A DNA stretch of 64,000 bases from Xanthomonas cissicola (GCF_008801575.1 NZ_VZPL01000006.1:62001-126000); one strand, 5' to 3'. Shown: positions 1 to 9,486, numbered from the stretch's first letter. Program-made: numbers and translations. Notes: generated by a model not told the origin, from the sequence alone.

Positions 1-1320
1 TTGATCCACGTATACGCGCGCCACATCGCGCACATCGCCCAGATACAGCGGGCCCTTGCGCGGGCCAGTGACGGTGGTGCGGTAGAGGATGTAGCCGTAA
101 TCCTGGCCGAACTGCTCCATCGGCTGCGGGGTGTCGATGGCGATCGGTGCGGGCAGGTTGTCCCAGAGCGAGGCCGATTCGCGCAGCGGCGTGTCTGGCA
201 GCGTGGTGGTCGCGATCGGCGCCGGTAATGCGGGCGGTTGCACGCCGGTCACGCGGGCGATGGCATCGCGCATCAACGCGAACTTGGGCGTAGGGTGCCC
301 GGCTTCGTCGAGGATGGCGTCGTAGTCGTAGCTGGTGGTCTGCGGCGCGTAGTGGTCACTGGGATTGTTCTGGAAATTGGCGCCATTCATGAAGCCGAAA
401 CTGGTGCCGCCGATAAACATGTAGAGATTGGCCGAGTGACCCTGGCGCAGGATCCACTCGAACTCCTCGGCCTGTTGCCTGGCATCGGTGGCGGCGTGCG
501 GCTTGCCCCAATGGTCGAACCACCCGGCCCAGTATTCGCCGACCATGCGCGGTTGATCGGGGCGGAACTTGATCAGTTTGTCGAATGCGCTCTTGGCCTC
601 GCCGGGTGCGAAGTTCACCACCGCCAGGGTGTCGGGCAAGGTGCCGTTGGCGAGCATGTCGGCGCCATCGGAGGTGAACAGCAAGGCCTTGTCGAAGCCG
701 GCCTTGACGTACATGGCGCGGTTGTCGGCCATGTACGCGTGGTCGTCGGCGTAAGAGCCGTATTCGTTCTCCACCTGCACGGCGATGATCGGCCCACCAT
801 TGTGGTTGAGCAGCGGCTGCACCTGGTTGGCCAGTGCGTCCAGATACGCCTGGCTGGCGGCGAGAAAGCGCGGGTCGCGGCTGCGGACGCGGATGTTGCC
901 CTTGCCGAACAACCAGGCCGGGTAGCCGCCGGCTTCCCACTCTGCGCAGGCATAAGGGCCGGGCCGCAGGATGACGTTCAACCCCTGCGCGGCGGCTTCG
1001 CGCACGAACACGGCCACATCGTTGTGACCGGAAAAATCGAACTGGCCTTGCTGCGGTTCCACCAGATTCCAGAACACGTAGGTTTCCACCGTGTTCAAGC
1101 CCAGTGCACGCGCTTTTTGCAGGCGGTCTTTCCAGTAGGCGCGCGGAATGCGCTGGAAATGGATGGCGCCGGAAAGCAGTTGGTAGGGCTTGCCGTCGCG
1201 CACGAACTGCGTGCCCTGCGTGCCGAAGTTCGGCCAGCGTTCGGTCTCTGCGGCTGTGCCGGTGATAGGAAGCGCGAACGCGAGGGCCAGGACGAGCGGT
1301 GCAAGGGTGGTGCGCAGCAT
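1..1320 (-). CDS. GH35 beta-galactosidase (3' end outside window)
   Basis: A secreted family-35 beta-galactosidase, of which 440 codons are visible; the C-terminus lies beyond the window edge. Translation from the ATG at 1318-1320 gives a Sec-type signal peptide (about residues 1-24, ending ITGTAA), then a GH35 TIM barrel. The NEYGS motif carries the general acid/base (Glu186) and EYWAGWFDHWG carries the nucleophile (Glu262). GH35 enzymes release terminal beta-linked galactose. It is the last gene of the minus-strand glycosidase cluster, after GH92. An inferred role is removal of beta-1,3-galactose from Lewis-a antennae of plant complex N-glycans. A second, non-identical GH35 gene lies at 9480-11393. 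Family assignment is firm; the exact substrate is inference. Confidence 0.93.
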   Translation of the reverse strand, partial: MLRTTLAPLVLALAFALPITGTAAETERWPNFGTQGTQFVRDGKPYQLLSGAIHFQRIPRAYWKDRLQKARALGLNTVETYVFWNLVEPQQGQFDFSGHNDVAVFVREAAAQGLNVILRPGPYACAEWEAGGYPAWLFGKGNIRVRSRDPRFLAASQAYLDALANQVQPLLNHNGGPIIAVQVENEYGSYADDHAYMADNRAMYVKAGFDKALLFTSDGADMLANGTLPDTLAVVNFAPGEAKSAFDKLIKFRPDQPRMVGEYWAGWFDHWGKPHAATDARQQAEEFEWILRQGHSANLYMFIGGTSFGFMNGANFQNNPSDHYAPQTTSYDYDAILDEAGHPTPKFALMRDAIARVTGVQPPALPAPIATTTLPDTPLRESASLWDNLPAPIAIDTPQPMEQFGQDYGYILYRTTVTGPRKGPLYLGDVRDVARVYVDQ

Positions 1321-1395
1321 GAGCGATTCTCGGCGGTAACCAATGACGGGTGATGGCGGTGGATGAGGTTTTGGGTGGATCGGTGTTGATGGTGT

Positions 1396-1567
1396 CCCTC
1401 ATCCGCCCTCCGGGCACCTTCTCCCGCTTGCGGGAGAAGGAAAGGCAGCGGGCGCCCGCTTGCGGGAGAAGGAAGGCAGTGGGCGCCCGCTTGCGGGAGA
1501 AGGAAGGCAGCGGGCTCCCGCTTGCGGGAGAAGTGAAGGCAGCGGGCTCCCGCTTGCGGGAGAAGGG
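1396..1567. repeat. Dispersed intergenic palindromic repeat expanded into a five-copy tandem array
   Basis: The element begins CCCTCATCCGCC, a header shared with copies at 3996, 17924 and 18014. It is followed by five near-identical units with the core CGCTTGCGGG inside a palindrome (CTCCCGCTTGCGGGAG), the cores starting at 1425, 1457, 1488, 1519 and 1551. The period is 31-32 bp. The array fills the gap between GH92 and the terminal GH35 gene. Each unit can fold as a short hairpin, so the transcript would carry serial stem-loops. There are no unique spacers and no cas genes, so this is not a CRISPR. Confidence 0.85.
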
Positions 1568-1613
1568 AACTAGCGGGAGCTGTCATGGTCAAGCTGCCGC
1601 GGCTGTGCGTCCG

Positions 1614-3956
1614 CTAGGCGAACGAGGGCGGGAGATCCTTCTTGTTGGCACCGAAGCTCAGATTGGGCGTGGACCCCATCTCGAACTCCAGGGTGCCGCC
1701 TGCGGCAAGATCGGCATGACGCAGCCAGGCACGGTTGGTCGGTGCGCCGTTCCACTTCAGCGACTGCACGTAGACGTTCTTTTCGCTGCTGTTGTTGGCA
1801 ACGATGCGCAGCGTGCGGCCGTTGCCCACATCCAGTGTGGCGCGCTTGAACAAGGGGCTGCCCACGATGTAGTTGCCGCTAACCGGATCCACCGCATACA
1901 GACCCAATGCGCTGAGCACGAACCATGCGCTCATCTGCCCGCAGTCTTCGTTGCCGGACAGGCCGTTGCGTGCGTCGTGATACTGCTCGCGCAGCAAGCG
2001 GCGCACCATCGCCTGGGTCTTGTACGGCTGGCCGGCATAGGCGAACAGATACGCCACGTGATGGCTGGGCTCGTTGCCATGCGCGTACTGGCCGACCATG
2101 CCGTCGATATCCGGCGGTGCATCGGCGGGCAGTTCGGAGCTGGTGGAAAACAGCTCGTCCAGCTTGGCGACGAAACCGTCGCGACCACCGTACAAGTCCA
2201 TATACCCGTACAGATCGTGCTGATTGAGGAAGGTGGCCTGCCAGGCGTTGGATTCGGTGAAATCGCGCCATTTGGCGATGTGGCCCATGCCGCGCGGGTC
2301 GAACGGCGTGGCCCAGCTGCCGTCGGCGAGCCGCGCCTGTACAAAGCCGCTATCGCGATTGAACACGTTGCGGTAGTTGCGTGAGCGTTCGCGCAGCGCG
2401 CGCGCATCGTCGCTGGCGCCGGCGGCGTGCGCCAGATGTGCACAGGCCCAGTCGTCGTAAGCGTATTCGAGCGTGCGGCTGACTGCTTCGTCTACCTTGT
2501 CGGCGGGGATGTAACCGAGCTTGCGGTACTCGCCCAGGCCATGCGTGGTGTCGTCCATCGCGCGTTTGCGGTATGCCGGCCACGCGGCCTTGTAGTCGAT
2601 CCCGGTAAAGCCCTTGGCATGCGCCTCGGCCAGCACCACGGCGGAGTGATAGCCGATCATGCAGCCGGTCTCCACGCCCTGCAGCGGCCAGATGCCCACC
2701 CCGTCCGGGCATTCGTTGGCGCCGCGCACCAGGCATTGCACCAGGTCGGGCACGCGCTCGGGTTGCACCAAGGTCAGCAAGGGGTGCAGTGCGCGATAGG
2801 TGTCCCACAACGAGTAGGTGCTGTAGTTGTGATAGCCGGTGGGCGCGCTGTGGATCTGCAGATCCATGCCGCGGTAGCGGTTGTCCACGTCGGAGAACAG
2901 CGTAGGCGCCAGCAGGCTGTGATACAGGCTGGTGTAGAAGATGCGCCGTTGCGCGTCGTCATCGCTGTCGATGCGCACGCGGGCCAGTTCCTTTTCCCAG
3001 GCGGCGACGGCTTGCGCATGCACGCGCGCGAAGTCGAAGTCCGGCAATTCGGCATCCAGGTTGGCCAGTGCATTGTCGGCGCTGACGGCCGAGATGCCGA
3101 CCTTGATCAGCAGCGGGGCGTCGGCAGCATCGGGGTAATGCAACGCGGCCTTGAGGTGGGTGCCGTCGGCGCTGCGCGTGCCGGCGGCCAGCGGTTGGTC
3201 TTCGTCGTACAACTGCACCTGTTTGAAGGGGCGCGACAGGCGCATGGCGAAATAGATGTAGCGGCCCTTGGCCCATTGGTACACGCGGCGTCCGCCGGTG
3301 AGCGTGCGTTCGTCGACCACGCGCAACTGCGCATCGCTGATGCGGGTGGGAATGCCGGGTTTGTCCTGCATGCCGTGGCACAGGTCGAGCAACACATGCG
3401 CCGGTTTGCCCTTGGGAAAGTGGTAACGGTGCAGGCCTGCCCGCGCGGTGGCGGTGAGTTCGGCATGCACGCCGCTGTCCTTGAGGCGCACGCGGTAGTA
3501 ACCCGGCGATGCGGCTTCATCGGCATGGTCGTAGCGCGAGCGGTAGCCGGCGTCCGGGTTGTCGAGCGGGCCGGGCACCAACTTGACCTCGCCGGTGGCG
3601 GGCACCAGCAGGAAGTCCAGCATGTCGCCGATACCGGTGCCGGACAGGTGCGTGTGCGAGAAGCCCATGATCGAGCCATCGGACTCGTGGTACCCCGAGC
3701 ACGAATCCCACACTGCGTTATAGGTGTCCGGGCTGAGCTGCACCATGCCGAACGGCAACGTGGCGCCGGGGAAGGTATGGCCGTGGCCGCCGGTGCCGAT
3801 GAACACATCCACATGCCGGGTGAGGTCGGCGCGGGTACGCGCATCGGCCGGTAGCGCGTAGTTGCCGGCGCGCGCGCGCGCCAGGCCGGGCAGGCCGACG
3901 CTGCCGAACAGGGCTGCGGCGATGGCGCCTTGGAGAAAACCGCGTCGTGTTGCCAT
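1614..3956 (-). CDS. nixK: GH92 alpha-mannosidase (NixK-type)
   Basis: A family-92 calcium-dependent exo-alpha-mannosidase of 780 residues, a normal size. Residues 1-30 form a signal peptide with a twin-arginine motif (TRRGFLQG) and a hydrophobic core, suggesting Tat export. The N-terminal beta-sandwich carries HTHLSGTGIGD (about 101-111). The (alpha/alpha)6 domain carries GNEPSHH with the probable catalytic acid Glu629, and GNEDCGQMSAW further on. In X. campestris the GH92 enzyme of this locus (NixK) removes alpha-1,3-mannose from the plant N-glycan core, which must happen before the xylosidase and the GH125 enzyme act. It lies 86 bp downstream of GH125, with a palindromic repeat in the gap. 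The symbol is carried over from the published locus by family and context. Confidence 0.93.
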   Translation of the reverse strand: MATRRGFLQGAIAAALFGSVGLPGLARARAGNYALPADARTRADLTRHVDVFIGTGGHGHTFPGATLPFGMVQLSPDTYNAVWDSCSGYHESDGSIMGFSHTHLSGTGIGDMLDFLLVPATGEVKLVPGPLDNPDAGYRSRYDHADEAASPGYYRVRLKDSGVHAELTATARAGLHRYHFPKGKPAHVLLDLCHGMQDKPGIPTRISDAQLRVVDERTLTGGRRVYQWAKGRYIYFAMRLSRPFKQVQLYDEDQPLAAGTRSADGTHLKAALHYPDAADAPLLIKVGISAVSADNALANLDAELPDFDFARVHAQAVAAWEKELARVRIDSDDDAQRRIFYTSLYHSLLAPTLFSDVDNRYRGMDLQIHSAPTGYHNYSTYSLWDTYRALHPLLTLVQPERVPDLVQCLVRGANECPDGVGIWPLQGVETGCMIGYHSAVVLAEAHAKGFTGIDYKAAWPAYRKRAMDDTTHGLGEYRKLGYIPADKVDEAVSRTLEYAYDDWACAHLAHAAGASDDARALRERSRNYRNVFNRDSGFVQARLADGSWATPFDPRGMGHIAKWRDFTESNAWQATFLNQHDLYGYMDLYGGRDGFVAKLDELFSTSSELPADAPPDIDGMVGQYAHGNEPSHHVAYLFAYAGQPYKTQAMVRRLLREQYHDARNGLSGNEDCGQMSAWFVLSALGLYAVDPVSGNYIVGSPLFKRATLDVGNGRTLRIVANNSSEKNVYVQSLKWNGAPTNRAWLRHADLAAGGTLEFEMGSTPNLSFGANKKDLPPSFA

Positions 3957-3995
3957 GTGTGTGGTCTCGGAATGTTGCGGGCCGATGCCGGGGCA

Positions 3996-4037
3996 CCCTC
4001 ATCCGCCCTTCGGGCACCTTCTCCCAAAGGGAGAAGG
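3996..4037. repeat. Single copy of the CCCTCATCCGCC palindromic repeat
   Basis: The header CCCTCATCCGCC is followed by CTTCGGGCACC and a hairpin with arms CTTCTCCC and GGGAGAAG. It sits between the GH125 stop and the GH92 start and is the same family as the array at 1396-1567 and the inverted pair at 17924-18060. A hairpin here could terminate or attenuate transcription between two co-directional genes, but there is no T-run. Confidence 0.75.
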
Positions 4038-4042
4038 AAAGG

Positions 4043-5506
4043 TCAGAGGCTACGCAGCAGCTGGGGTTTGCGTTGATGCAGGTCGATGATCAGTTCGCCG
4101 AACAAGGTGTTGGCCCAGGCGAACCAGTCGCGGGTGAAGGTGTTCGGGTTGTCCTTGTCGAAGGCTTCGTGCATGAAGCCGGTGCCGGCGTGGGTGGTTT
4201 TCAACCACTGCAGGCATTGGCGCAGTTGCGCGTCGTCGTCGCTGACCAGCGCGTACTGAATGATCGACATCGGCCAGATCGTGCCCATGCCGCTGTGCGG
4301 GCTGCCGACGCCTTCGGCCGCCTGGCCGCGCGAGAAATACGGGTTGCGCTCGCTCCAGGCCAGCTGGCGCGTGCGCAGGAACACCGGGTCGGCGCGGTCG
4401 CAGCAGCCCAGGTAGGCCAGGCTGAGCAGGCCCGGTGCATTAGCGTCGTCGATGAACAACTGGTTGCCGAAGCCATCCACTTCGAACGCCCAGTACGCCT
4501 GCCCGTCGGCATCGCGTTGCTGGCCGAACTGGCGGGTGGCGGTTTCCACTTCGTCTGCCAACGCGGTGCACTCGGCGGCAAAGGCGGTGTCGCAATGCAA
4601 GGCGGTGCTGATCGTGGCCAGCTGCCGCAGCGAGGTCACCGCGAACAGGTTGGCCGGCACGAACAATGGAAACACGCAGGCGTCGTCGGAGGGGCGGAAC
4701 ATCGAGTGGATCATGCCATTGGGCTTGGTCGGCTGGCCGTAGCCTTCCAGCACCAGGGTTTCGGTGGCCAGCGGCGAAGGCCGCTGGAACACGTACGGGC
4801 CGCGGTCGTTCTTGCGCTGCTGCTCGCGGAAGGTCTTGACCACCACGTGCATCGCCGCGCGCCAGTCGTCGTCGAACGGTGCGGCATCGCCGGTGGCGCG
4901 CCAGTATTCGTGCGCAATGCGAATGGGGTAGCACAGCGAATCGACTTCCCACTTGCGCTCGCCCACACCGGGCTTCATTTCGGTGATGTCGTTGAGCGAC
5001 CATTTCAGGCGCTGGGTCTGGCCATCGGGCAGAAACGCGTTCGCATACGGGTCGAGCGCGATGCACGCGGCCTGGCGCTGGATCAGGCCATGGAACATGC
5101 GCCGCAACGCCGGGTCGCGCCTGGCCAGCGGCACGTACGGGTGCACCTGCGCGGAGGAATCGCGCAGCCACATCGCGTGGATGTCGCCGGTGATGACGAA
5201 GGTGTCCGGCTTGCCGTTGCGGGTGCCGGTTTCCACCGTGGTGTCGAGGGTGTTGGGGTAGCAGTTCTCGAACAGCCAGGCCAGTTCCGGATCGGCAATG
5301 CGCGCCTTGATCTGCGCGATTTGCTGTTCGACCGCCTTGCTGACGAAGCGGCGCTGCGCCTTGGGCGGGCGCTTGCTGACAAAGCCGCTGGCTACGCTGG
5401 ACGCGCCGGTGGCGGGCGCGGCCGCAATGGCGGGCAGTGCGGCGGCGAGCAGGCCGGCACCGGCACTGGCGCCTAGGAGTTGAAGGATGTCGCGGCGGGT
5501 GTGCAT
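4043..5506 (-). CDS. nixL: GH125 exo-alpha-1,6-mannosidase (NixL-type)
   Basis: A family-125 exo-alpha-1,6-mannosidase of 487 residues. The N-terminus (HTRRDILQLL, then an Ala-rich stretch ending about residue 34) reads as a twin-arginine signal peptide. The conserved family block ITGDIHAMWLRDSSAQ lies at about 105-120, and EVDSLCYP holds the probable catalytic acid Asp190. The start is supported by AAGGAG about ten bases upstream. In X. campestris the corresponding enzyme (NixL) cleaves the core alpha-1,6-mannose after the alpha-1,3-mannose and the xylose are gone. The gap to the upstream GH4 gene is 277 bp, so it may have its own promoter. Family is certain; the symbol follows the published locus. 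Confidence 0.93.
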   Translation of the reverse strand: MHTRRDILQLLGASAGAGLLAAALPAIAAAPATGASSVASGFVSKRPPKAQRRFVSKAVEQQIAQIKARIADPELAWLFENCYPNTLDTTVETGTRNGKPDTFVITGDIHAMWLRDSSAQVHPYVPLARRDPALRRMFHGLIQRQAACIALDPYANAFLPDGQTQRLKWSLNDITEMKPGVGERKWEVDSLCYPIRIAHEYWRATGDAAPFDDDWRAAMHVVVKTFREQQRKNDRGPYVFQRPSPLATETLVLEGYGQPTKPNGMIHSMFRPSDDACVFPLFVPANLFAVTSLRQLATISTALHCDTAFAAECTALADEVETATRQFGQQRDADGQAYWAFEVDGFGNQLFIDDANAPGLLSLAYLGCCDRADPVFLRTRQLAWSERNPYFSRGQAAEGVGSPHSGMGTIWPMSIIQYALVSDDDAQLRQCLQWLKTTHAGTGFMHEAFDKDNPNTFTRDWFAWANTLFGELIIDLHQRKPQLLRSL

Positions 5507-5644
5507 GACCTGGAACTCCTTGGATTTCGACTGCCGGCCTGCACACCAGTGCCGCTCCAGCGCCGCGCTACCCGCCGGCTAAGGATGAGACCTATGCATG
5601 ACCAATTCCCGATGACCATACAACGTGTGCGCCAAATGTGCATA

Positions 5645-5656
5645 GTGCGGCCGCAC
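5645..5656. promoter_or_regulatory. 12-bp perfect palindrome upstream of GH125 (possible operator)
   Basis: GTGCGGCCGCAC is self-complementary and lies about 140 bp upstream of the GH125 start, in the only sizeable gap between it and the GH4 gene. Flanking bases extend weak symmetry (TGTGC on the left, GCACA on the right). In GC-rich DNA such palindromes also arise by chance, so this is only a candidate regulator site. Confidence 0.25.
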
Positions 5657-5783
5657 AATTCTCCGCCGTCTGCGTGGCGGATTGCGCTGGGTCTTCGTTG
5701 CCGGCGGCGTTGAAACGCGCCGACGACCGGCACGCCAGTGTCATGACCCCACCGGCAGCGACCGCACGGCATCAACCCCGGTA

Positions 5784-7208
5784 TCAGCCCACCGCATGTC
5801 CACGCCACTGTGCCGGCCCCGCGCAGTGGCCATCGTCGTGTGCGTGGCCGAACAACTCGTCCAGCAACCGCCGCGCCGGGCTCCATTCGCCGATCGCCGG
5901 GTGGATCAGCATGGCCTTGCAGGCGTCCAGATGGCTGCCGCTGAGCGCCGCCTCGATGGCGGCGTACTCGTACGCCTTGAACGTGTGCACCAGCCCCTGC
6001 ACGGCGCTGGGCAGCGGCGCAGCCGGGACCGGCACGATGCGGTCGCGATCGATGTCTGCGGCGATTTCCACGATGTCGTCGTCGGCCAGCTCGCCCATCG
6101 CGCCCTGGTTGCGCACATTGACGACATGCCGCGCGGGCCGGGCGCCGGTCAGCGCGCTCATCACGTCCACCGCGATGCGGTGATAGCCGGTGCTGGCGCG
6201 GAACGGGTCCGGCTGCGGCGCCAGGTCCGGCGCGAAGGCCGAGCCGGCCTCGGCCTCCAGCTTCATGTACGAGCCGGAGCGCTGCGCCAGATAGGCCGCA
6301 TAGGTCTGTACCGCACCGGTGGTGTCGCCGGCGTCCAGCCGGCTGCGCAGGTCGCCGATGAGGGTGCGGTTGAGCCGCTCGATCTCGCCGCCACGGCTCG
6401 CGCCGCTGGCGCGCTGGTTCTCCAGGGCGCGGCGGCGCTCGTAGAAGAAATACAGGTATTCGGTGGGGATCAGCCGCAGTGCGCGCAGCATGTCGAAGTC
6501 GAACAAGGGCGCCAGGTAGAGCTGGCGGAGGATGGCGTCGTCGGCGAGCACGCGGTCGAGGATGTCTTCGCCGCGCAGGCGCACCGCGCGGATCCAGCCC
6601 AGATGATTGAGCCCGACGTAGTCGCATTCCACATCGGCAGCCGGCTCGCCGAGCGCGCGTGCGATGTTGTGGAACAACTCCACCGGCGTATCGCAGATAC
6701 CGACCACGCGCGCGCGGGTATGCGCGCTGATGGCCTGGGTGATCAGCCCGGCGGGGTTGGTGAAGCTCACCAGCCAGGCGTCCGGGCTCAGGCGTTCGAT
6801 CATGCGCGCCTGTTCGATCGCCACCGGTACCGTGCGCAGCGCCTTGGCCACGCCGCCCGGGCCGGTGGTCTCCTGGCCGGGATAGCCATGGCCGATGATG
6901 GTCTGCTCATCGGAGGCGCGCTGGGCGATACCGCCGACGCGGATGCTGTTGAGCACGAAATGCGCGCCCTCGATCGCCGCTTCCAGCGAGGGCGCCGCAT
7001 GCACCTGCAACGCGCCGCCGGCGTCGGCCACGACGGCGCGGCCCATCGCCACCATCAGCGCCAGCCGCTCCTGGTCGGGGTCGTACAGCACGATCTCGCG
7101 CGCGCCCAGCGCCTCGGCGGCTTCGTTGACGCCGTACACCACCAAGGGTGTGCGGACGCCGCCGCCGCCGATCAGGGTGAGCTTGCGATTGTCGACAGAA
7201 CTGCTCAT
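5784..7208 (-). CDS. GH4 NAD-dependent 6-phospho-glycosidase-like enzyme
   Basis: A cytoplasmic family-4 glycosidase of 474 residues with no signal peptide. The N-terminus carries the Rossmann motif [10 protein letters not shown] for NAD. GICDTP (about residue 172) supplies the metal-binding cysteine, and VGLNHLGW supplies Asn and His. GH4 enzymes use NAD and Mn to oxidise and eliminate, usually on 6-phosphorylated glycosides. The usual 6-phospho-beta-glucosidase signature CNVP reads CDTP here, so the substrate may differ. Its start overlaps the kinase stop as ATGA (7205-7208), so the two are translationally coupled. A kinase that phosphorylates an imported glycoside followed by a GH4 that cleaves it makes biochemical sense. 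Substrate unknown. Confidence 0.88.
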   Translation of the reverse strand: MSSSVDNRKLTLIGGGGVRTPLVVYGVNEAAEALGAREIVLYDPDQERLALMVAMGRAVVADAGGALQVHAAPSLEAAIEGAHFVLNSIRVGGIAQRASDEQTIIGHGYPGQETTGPGGVAKALRTVPVAIEQARMIERLSPDAWLVSFTNPAGLITQAISAHTRARVVGICDTPVELFHNIARALGEPAADVECDYVGLNHLGWIRAVRLRGEDILDRVLADDAILRQLYLAPLFDFDMLRALRLIPTEYLYFFYERRRALENQRASGASRGGEIERLNRTLIGDLRSRLDAGDTTGAVQTYAAYLAQRSGSYMKLEAEAGSAFAPDLAPQPDPFRASTGYHRIAVDVMSALTGARPARHVVNVRNQGAMGELADDDIVEIAADIDRDRIVPVPAAPLPSAVQGLVHTFKAYEYAAIEAALSGSHLDACKAMLIHPAIGEWSPARRLLDELFGHAHDDGHCAGPAQWRGHAVG

Positions 7209-8122
7209 GGAACGTCCTCGTGTGTGGGGGGAGATAGGAGAAACAGGCCGTCGAGCGCACCGAGCGCGCTGCAGCAGGCCGCGCCCGCGTGGCAGCCGTG
7301 CTGTGCGCTCTCATCCGGCGACAGGCCGCGCAGCTGGGCGGCGAGAAAGCCGGCATCGAAGGCGTCGCCGGCGCCGGTGGTGTCGCGCACCGGCACGATG
7401 GGTGCGGCGACCCGGCGTGCGCCGGCGTCATCGATCACCATCGCGCCGGCAGCGCCGCGCTTGATCACCGCCTGGCGCAGGCCGAGTGCGTGTGCCCATA
7501 CCAGACACGCGTCGGCGCCATCGCCGCAGCCCATCAGCGCGGCTTCTTTCTGGTTGGGCAGAAACCAGGTCACCGCGCGGCAGGTGGCGTGGTTGGCAGG
7601 ATCGGCCAGCCAGGCCGGGCTGAAGCCGACATCCAGCGAGGTGCTGCAGCCGGCACGCGCCAGCAGCGGCAGGAGGGGCTGCGCCACCGCAGCAGGCAGC
7701 GGCAGGGCGAAGTGCACGTGGGTGGCCGCAGACATCGCGGCGATGGAGGTTTCATCCAGCAGGAGCGCACTCAGGTCGGCATTGGCGCCGTGGTAGGTGA
7801 AGAACGAGCGGTCGTCCTGTAGCGACACGCTGGTGGTCACGCCGGTGCCGGCCGGTGAGTCGACCAAGCCATCGGCGGACACGCCGAACTCGCCCAGGCG
7901 CTGCGCGAACACCGGACGGTCCTGCGCACCGATCGCACCGAGCACGTGCACGCCGCAGCCCAGCCGTGCCAGCGCGCAGGCGGTGATCAGCGTGCCGCCA
8001 CCCAACTCGCGCGCGTAGTGACGCGCAAGCGCTTCTTCGCCGGGTGCCGGCCAGCGTTCGAAACCGCTGAAGATGTGGTCGAGATACACCTCGCCGACCA
8101 CCATGATCTGTGCGGCGCTCAT
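7205..8122 (-). CDS. PfkB-family sugar kinase
   Basis: A ribokinase/PfkB-family kinase of 305 residues. The N-terminus (MVVGEVYLDHIF, then LGGGTLITACALARLG) carries the family GG motif. The C-terminal signature DTTGAGDAFDAGFLAA holds the anion hole and catalytic Asp. I placed the start at the ATG at 8122 because it overlaps the permease stop as ATGA; an ATG six codons upstream (8140) is the alternative. The phosphate acceptor cannot be read from sequence. Position between a permease and a GH4 glycosidase suggests that it phosphorylates an imported saccharide or glycoside so that GH4 can act. Other possible roles are fructokinase- or ribokinase-like activity on a released monosaccharide. Confidence 0.88.
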   Translation of the reverse strand: MSAAQIMVVGEVYLDHIFSGFERWPAPGEEALARHYARELGGGTLITACALARLGCGVHVLGAIGAQDRPVFAQRLGEFGVSADGLVDSPAGTGVTTSVSLQDDRSFFTYHGANADLSALLLDETSIAAMSAATHVHFALPLPAAVAQPLLPLLARAGCSTSLDVGFSPAWLADPANHATCRAVTWFLPNQKEAALMGCGDGADACLVWAHALGLRQAVIKRGAAGAMVIDDAGARRVAAPIVPVRDTTGAGDAFDAGFLAAQLRGLSPDESAQHGCHAGAACCSALGALDGLFLLSPPTHEDVP

Positions 8123-9486
8123 TGCAGCTGGAACGGCCATGCGCGCTCCCTCCGTGCCTGGATCAGATACAGCACACTGCCCACGCACAGCGCCAGCACT
8201 GCCGCCAATACGCGATGGCCGGGGCTGGTGGCCAGCAGATACAGCCAACCGGCCACGCTGATCAGCAGCGGCCACGGATACAGCGGCATCGAAAATGCAC
8301 GGCGGCGCCGCTTGCGTCGCAACAGCACCACGGCCAAGCACTGCGCCAGAAACTGGAACAGGATCTGGATGATCATCAAGGTGGCGATCAGATCGTCCAG
8401 CGACAGCAGGCAGGCCAGCACGGACGTTGCGCCGACGAACAGCAGCGATACGGTGGGAAAGCCGCCACGTGGATGCAGCCGCGCAAACACGCCGAAGAAT
8501 TGCCCGGCCGCGGCGGCGGCATATGGCACCCGCGAATATCCCAGCAACACCACCAGTGCCGAGCCCCAGCTGGCCAGCACGATCAACGCCAGTGCCACGG
8601 TGCTGCCCGCCGGCCCGTAGATGGCCTGCATGAAGTCGGCCATCACCGCCTTGGATTGCGCCGCCTGCTGCCAAGGCAGCACGCCGAGCAAGGTGACGTT
8701 GAGGCCCAGATAGAGCAGCGCCACGATCGGGATCGAGACCAGCACCGCCCGCGGAATGGTGCGGCGTGGCTTGCGGATTTCGCCACCGAGCATGCACACG
8801 TTGTTGTAGCCGCCGTAGTCGTACACCGCGATCAATGCCACTGCGCCCAAGCCCAGCCAGAAGCCGTGCGGCGAAGCCGGGCGCGCATGCAGGAAATCCT
8901 CGGCGATGCCCAGATCGAAATGCAGCACGCCGCTGCAAATGATCCACACGCAGGCACCGATCACCGCTGCGCTCACCAGCAACGACAGCACTTGCACCGA
9001 ACGCACCTTGCGATACAGCAGCAGTGTGTTGAACGCGCACAGCGCCATCGCAATGGCGGTGAGCCGGGCATGGCCCAGGCCGGGCAGCAGGAACGCGAGA
9101 TATTGCACGCAGCCCACCGCCGCCGAGCCCACCGACAGCGGTGCGGTCAGCAGCGTTTGCCACAGATACAAAAACCCGAACAGGCGCCCCCAGCGTTCGC
9201 GCCCGTATGCCTCGCGCAGATAGTGGTACGGTCCGCCCGAGCGCGGAATCGCAGCGCCGAGTTCGGCCCACACCAGCCCATCGCACAGGCACAGCAGCGC
9301 ACCGGCCACCCAGCCGATCAACACCGATGGGCCAGCCAACGCCGACAACGCCAGCGGAATGGTGATGAACGGGCCGATGCCGATCATGTTGAGCAGATTG
9401 GCCGACAGCGCGCTCCAGAAACCCAGCGTGCGCGGCGGGGCGCGTGCAGCTGTGGACGATGGCGGCACCACCGAGGGGCTCAGCAT
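8119..9486 (-). CDS. APC-superfamily amino-acid-type permease
   Basis: An inner-membrane permease of 455 residues with about twelve hydrophobic segments. It starts with the APC signature region (LGFWSALSANLLNMIGIGPFITIP, split helix 1) and contains GGPYHYLREAYG. The family transports amino acids, polyamines or organocations by proton or sodium symport. Finding it between a GH35 galactosidase and a sugar kinase/GH4 pair is odd, because sugar modules normally use MFS or SSS carriers. It overlaps the GH35 stop by 7 bp and couples to the kinase by ATGA. This context suggests a solute with an amino-acid part, but that is inference. Confidence 0.88.
   Translation of the reverse strand: MLSPSVVPPSSTAARAPPRTLGFWSALSANLLNMIGIGPFITIPLALSALAGPSVLIGWVAGALLCLCDGLVWAELGAAIPRSGGPYHYLREAYGRERWGRLFGFLYLWQTLLTAPLSVGSAAVGCVQYLAFLLPGLGHARLTAIAMALCAFNTLLLYRKVRSVQVLSLLVSAAVIGACVWIICSGVLHFDLGIAEDFLHARPASPHGFWLGLGAVALIAVYDYGGYNNVCMLGGEIRKPRRTIPRAVLVSIPIVALLYLGLNVTLLGVLPWQQAAQSKAVMADFMQAIYGPAGSTVALALIVLASWGSALVVLLGYSRVPYAAAAAGQFFGVFARLHPRGGFPTVSLLFVGATSVLACLLSLDDLIATLMIIQILFQFLAQCLAVVLLRRKRRRRAFSMPLYPWPLLISVAGWLYLLATSPGHRVLAAVLALCVGSVLYLIQARRERAWPFQLQ

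Noticed and set aside
1396-1567. Possible CRISPR array (about 32-bp periodic palindromic repeats)
   Set aside because: The repeats are directly adjacent with no unique spacers, the core is a full palindrome, single copies occur elsewhere, and there are no cas genes.
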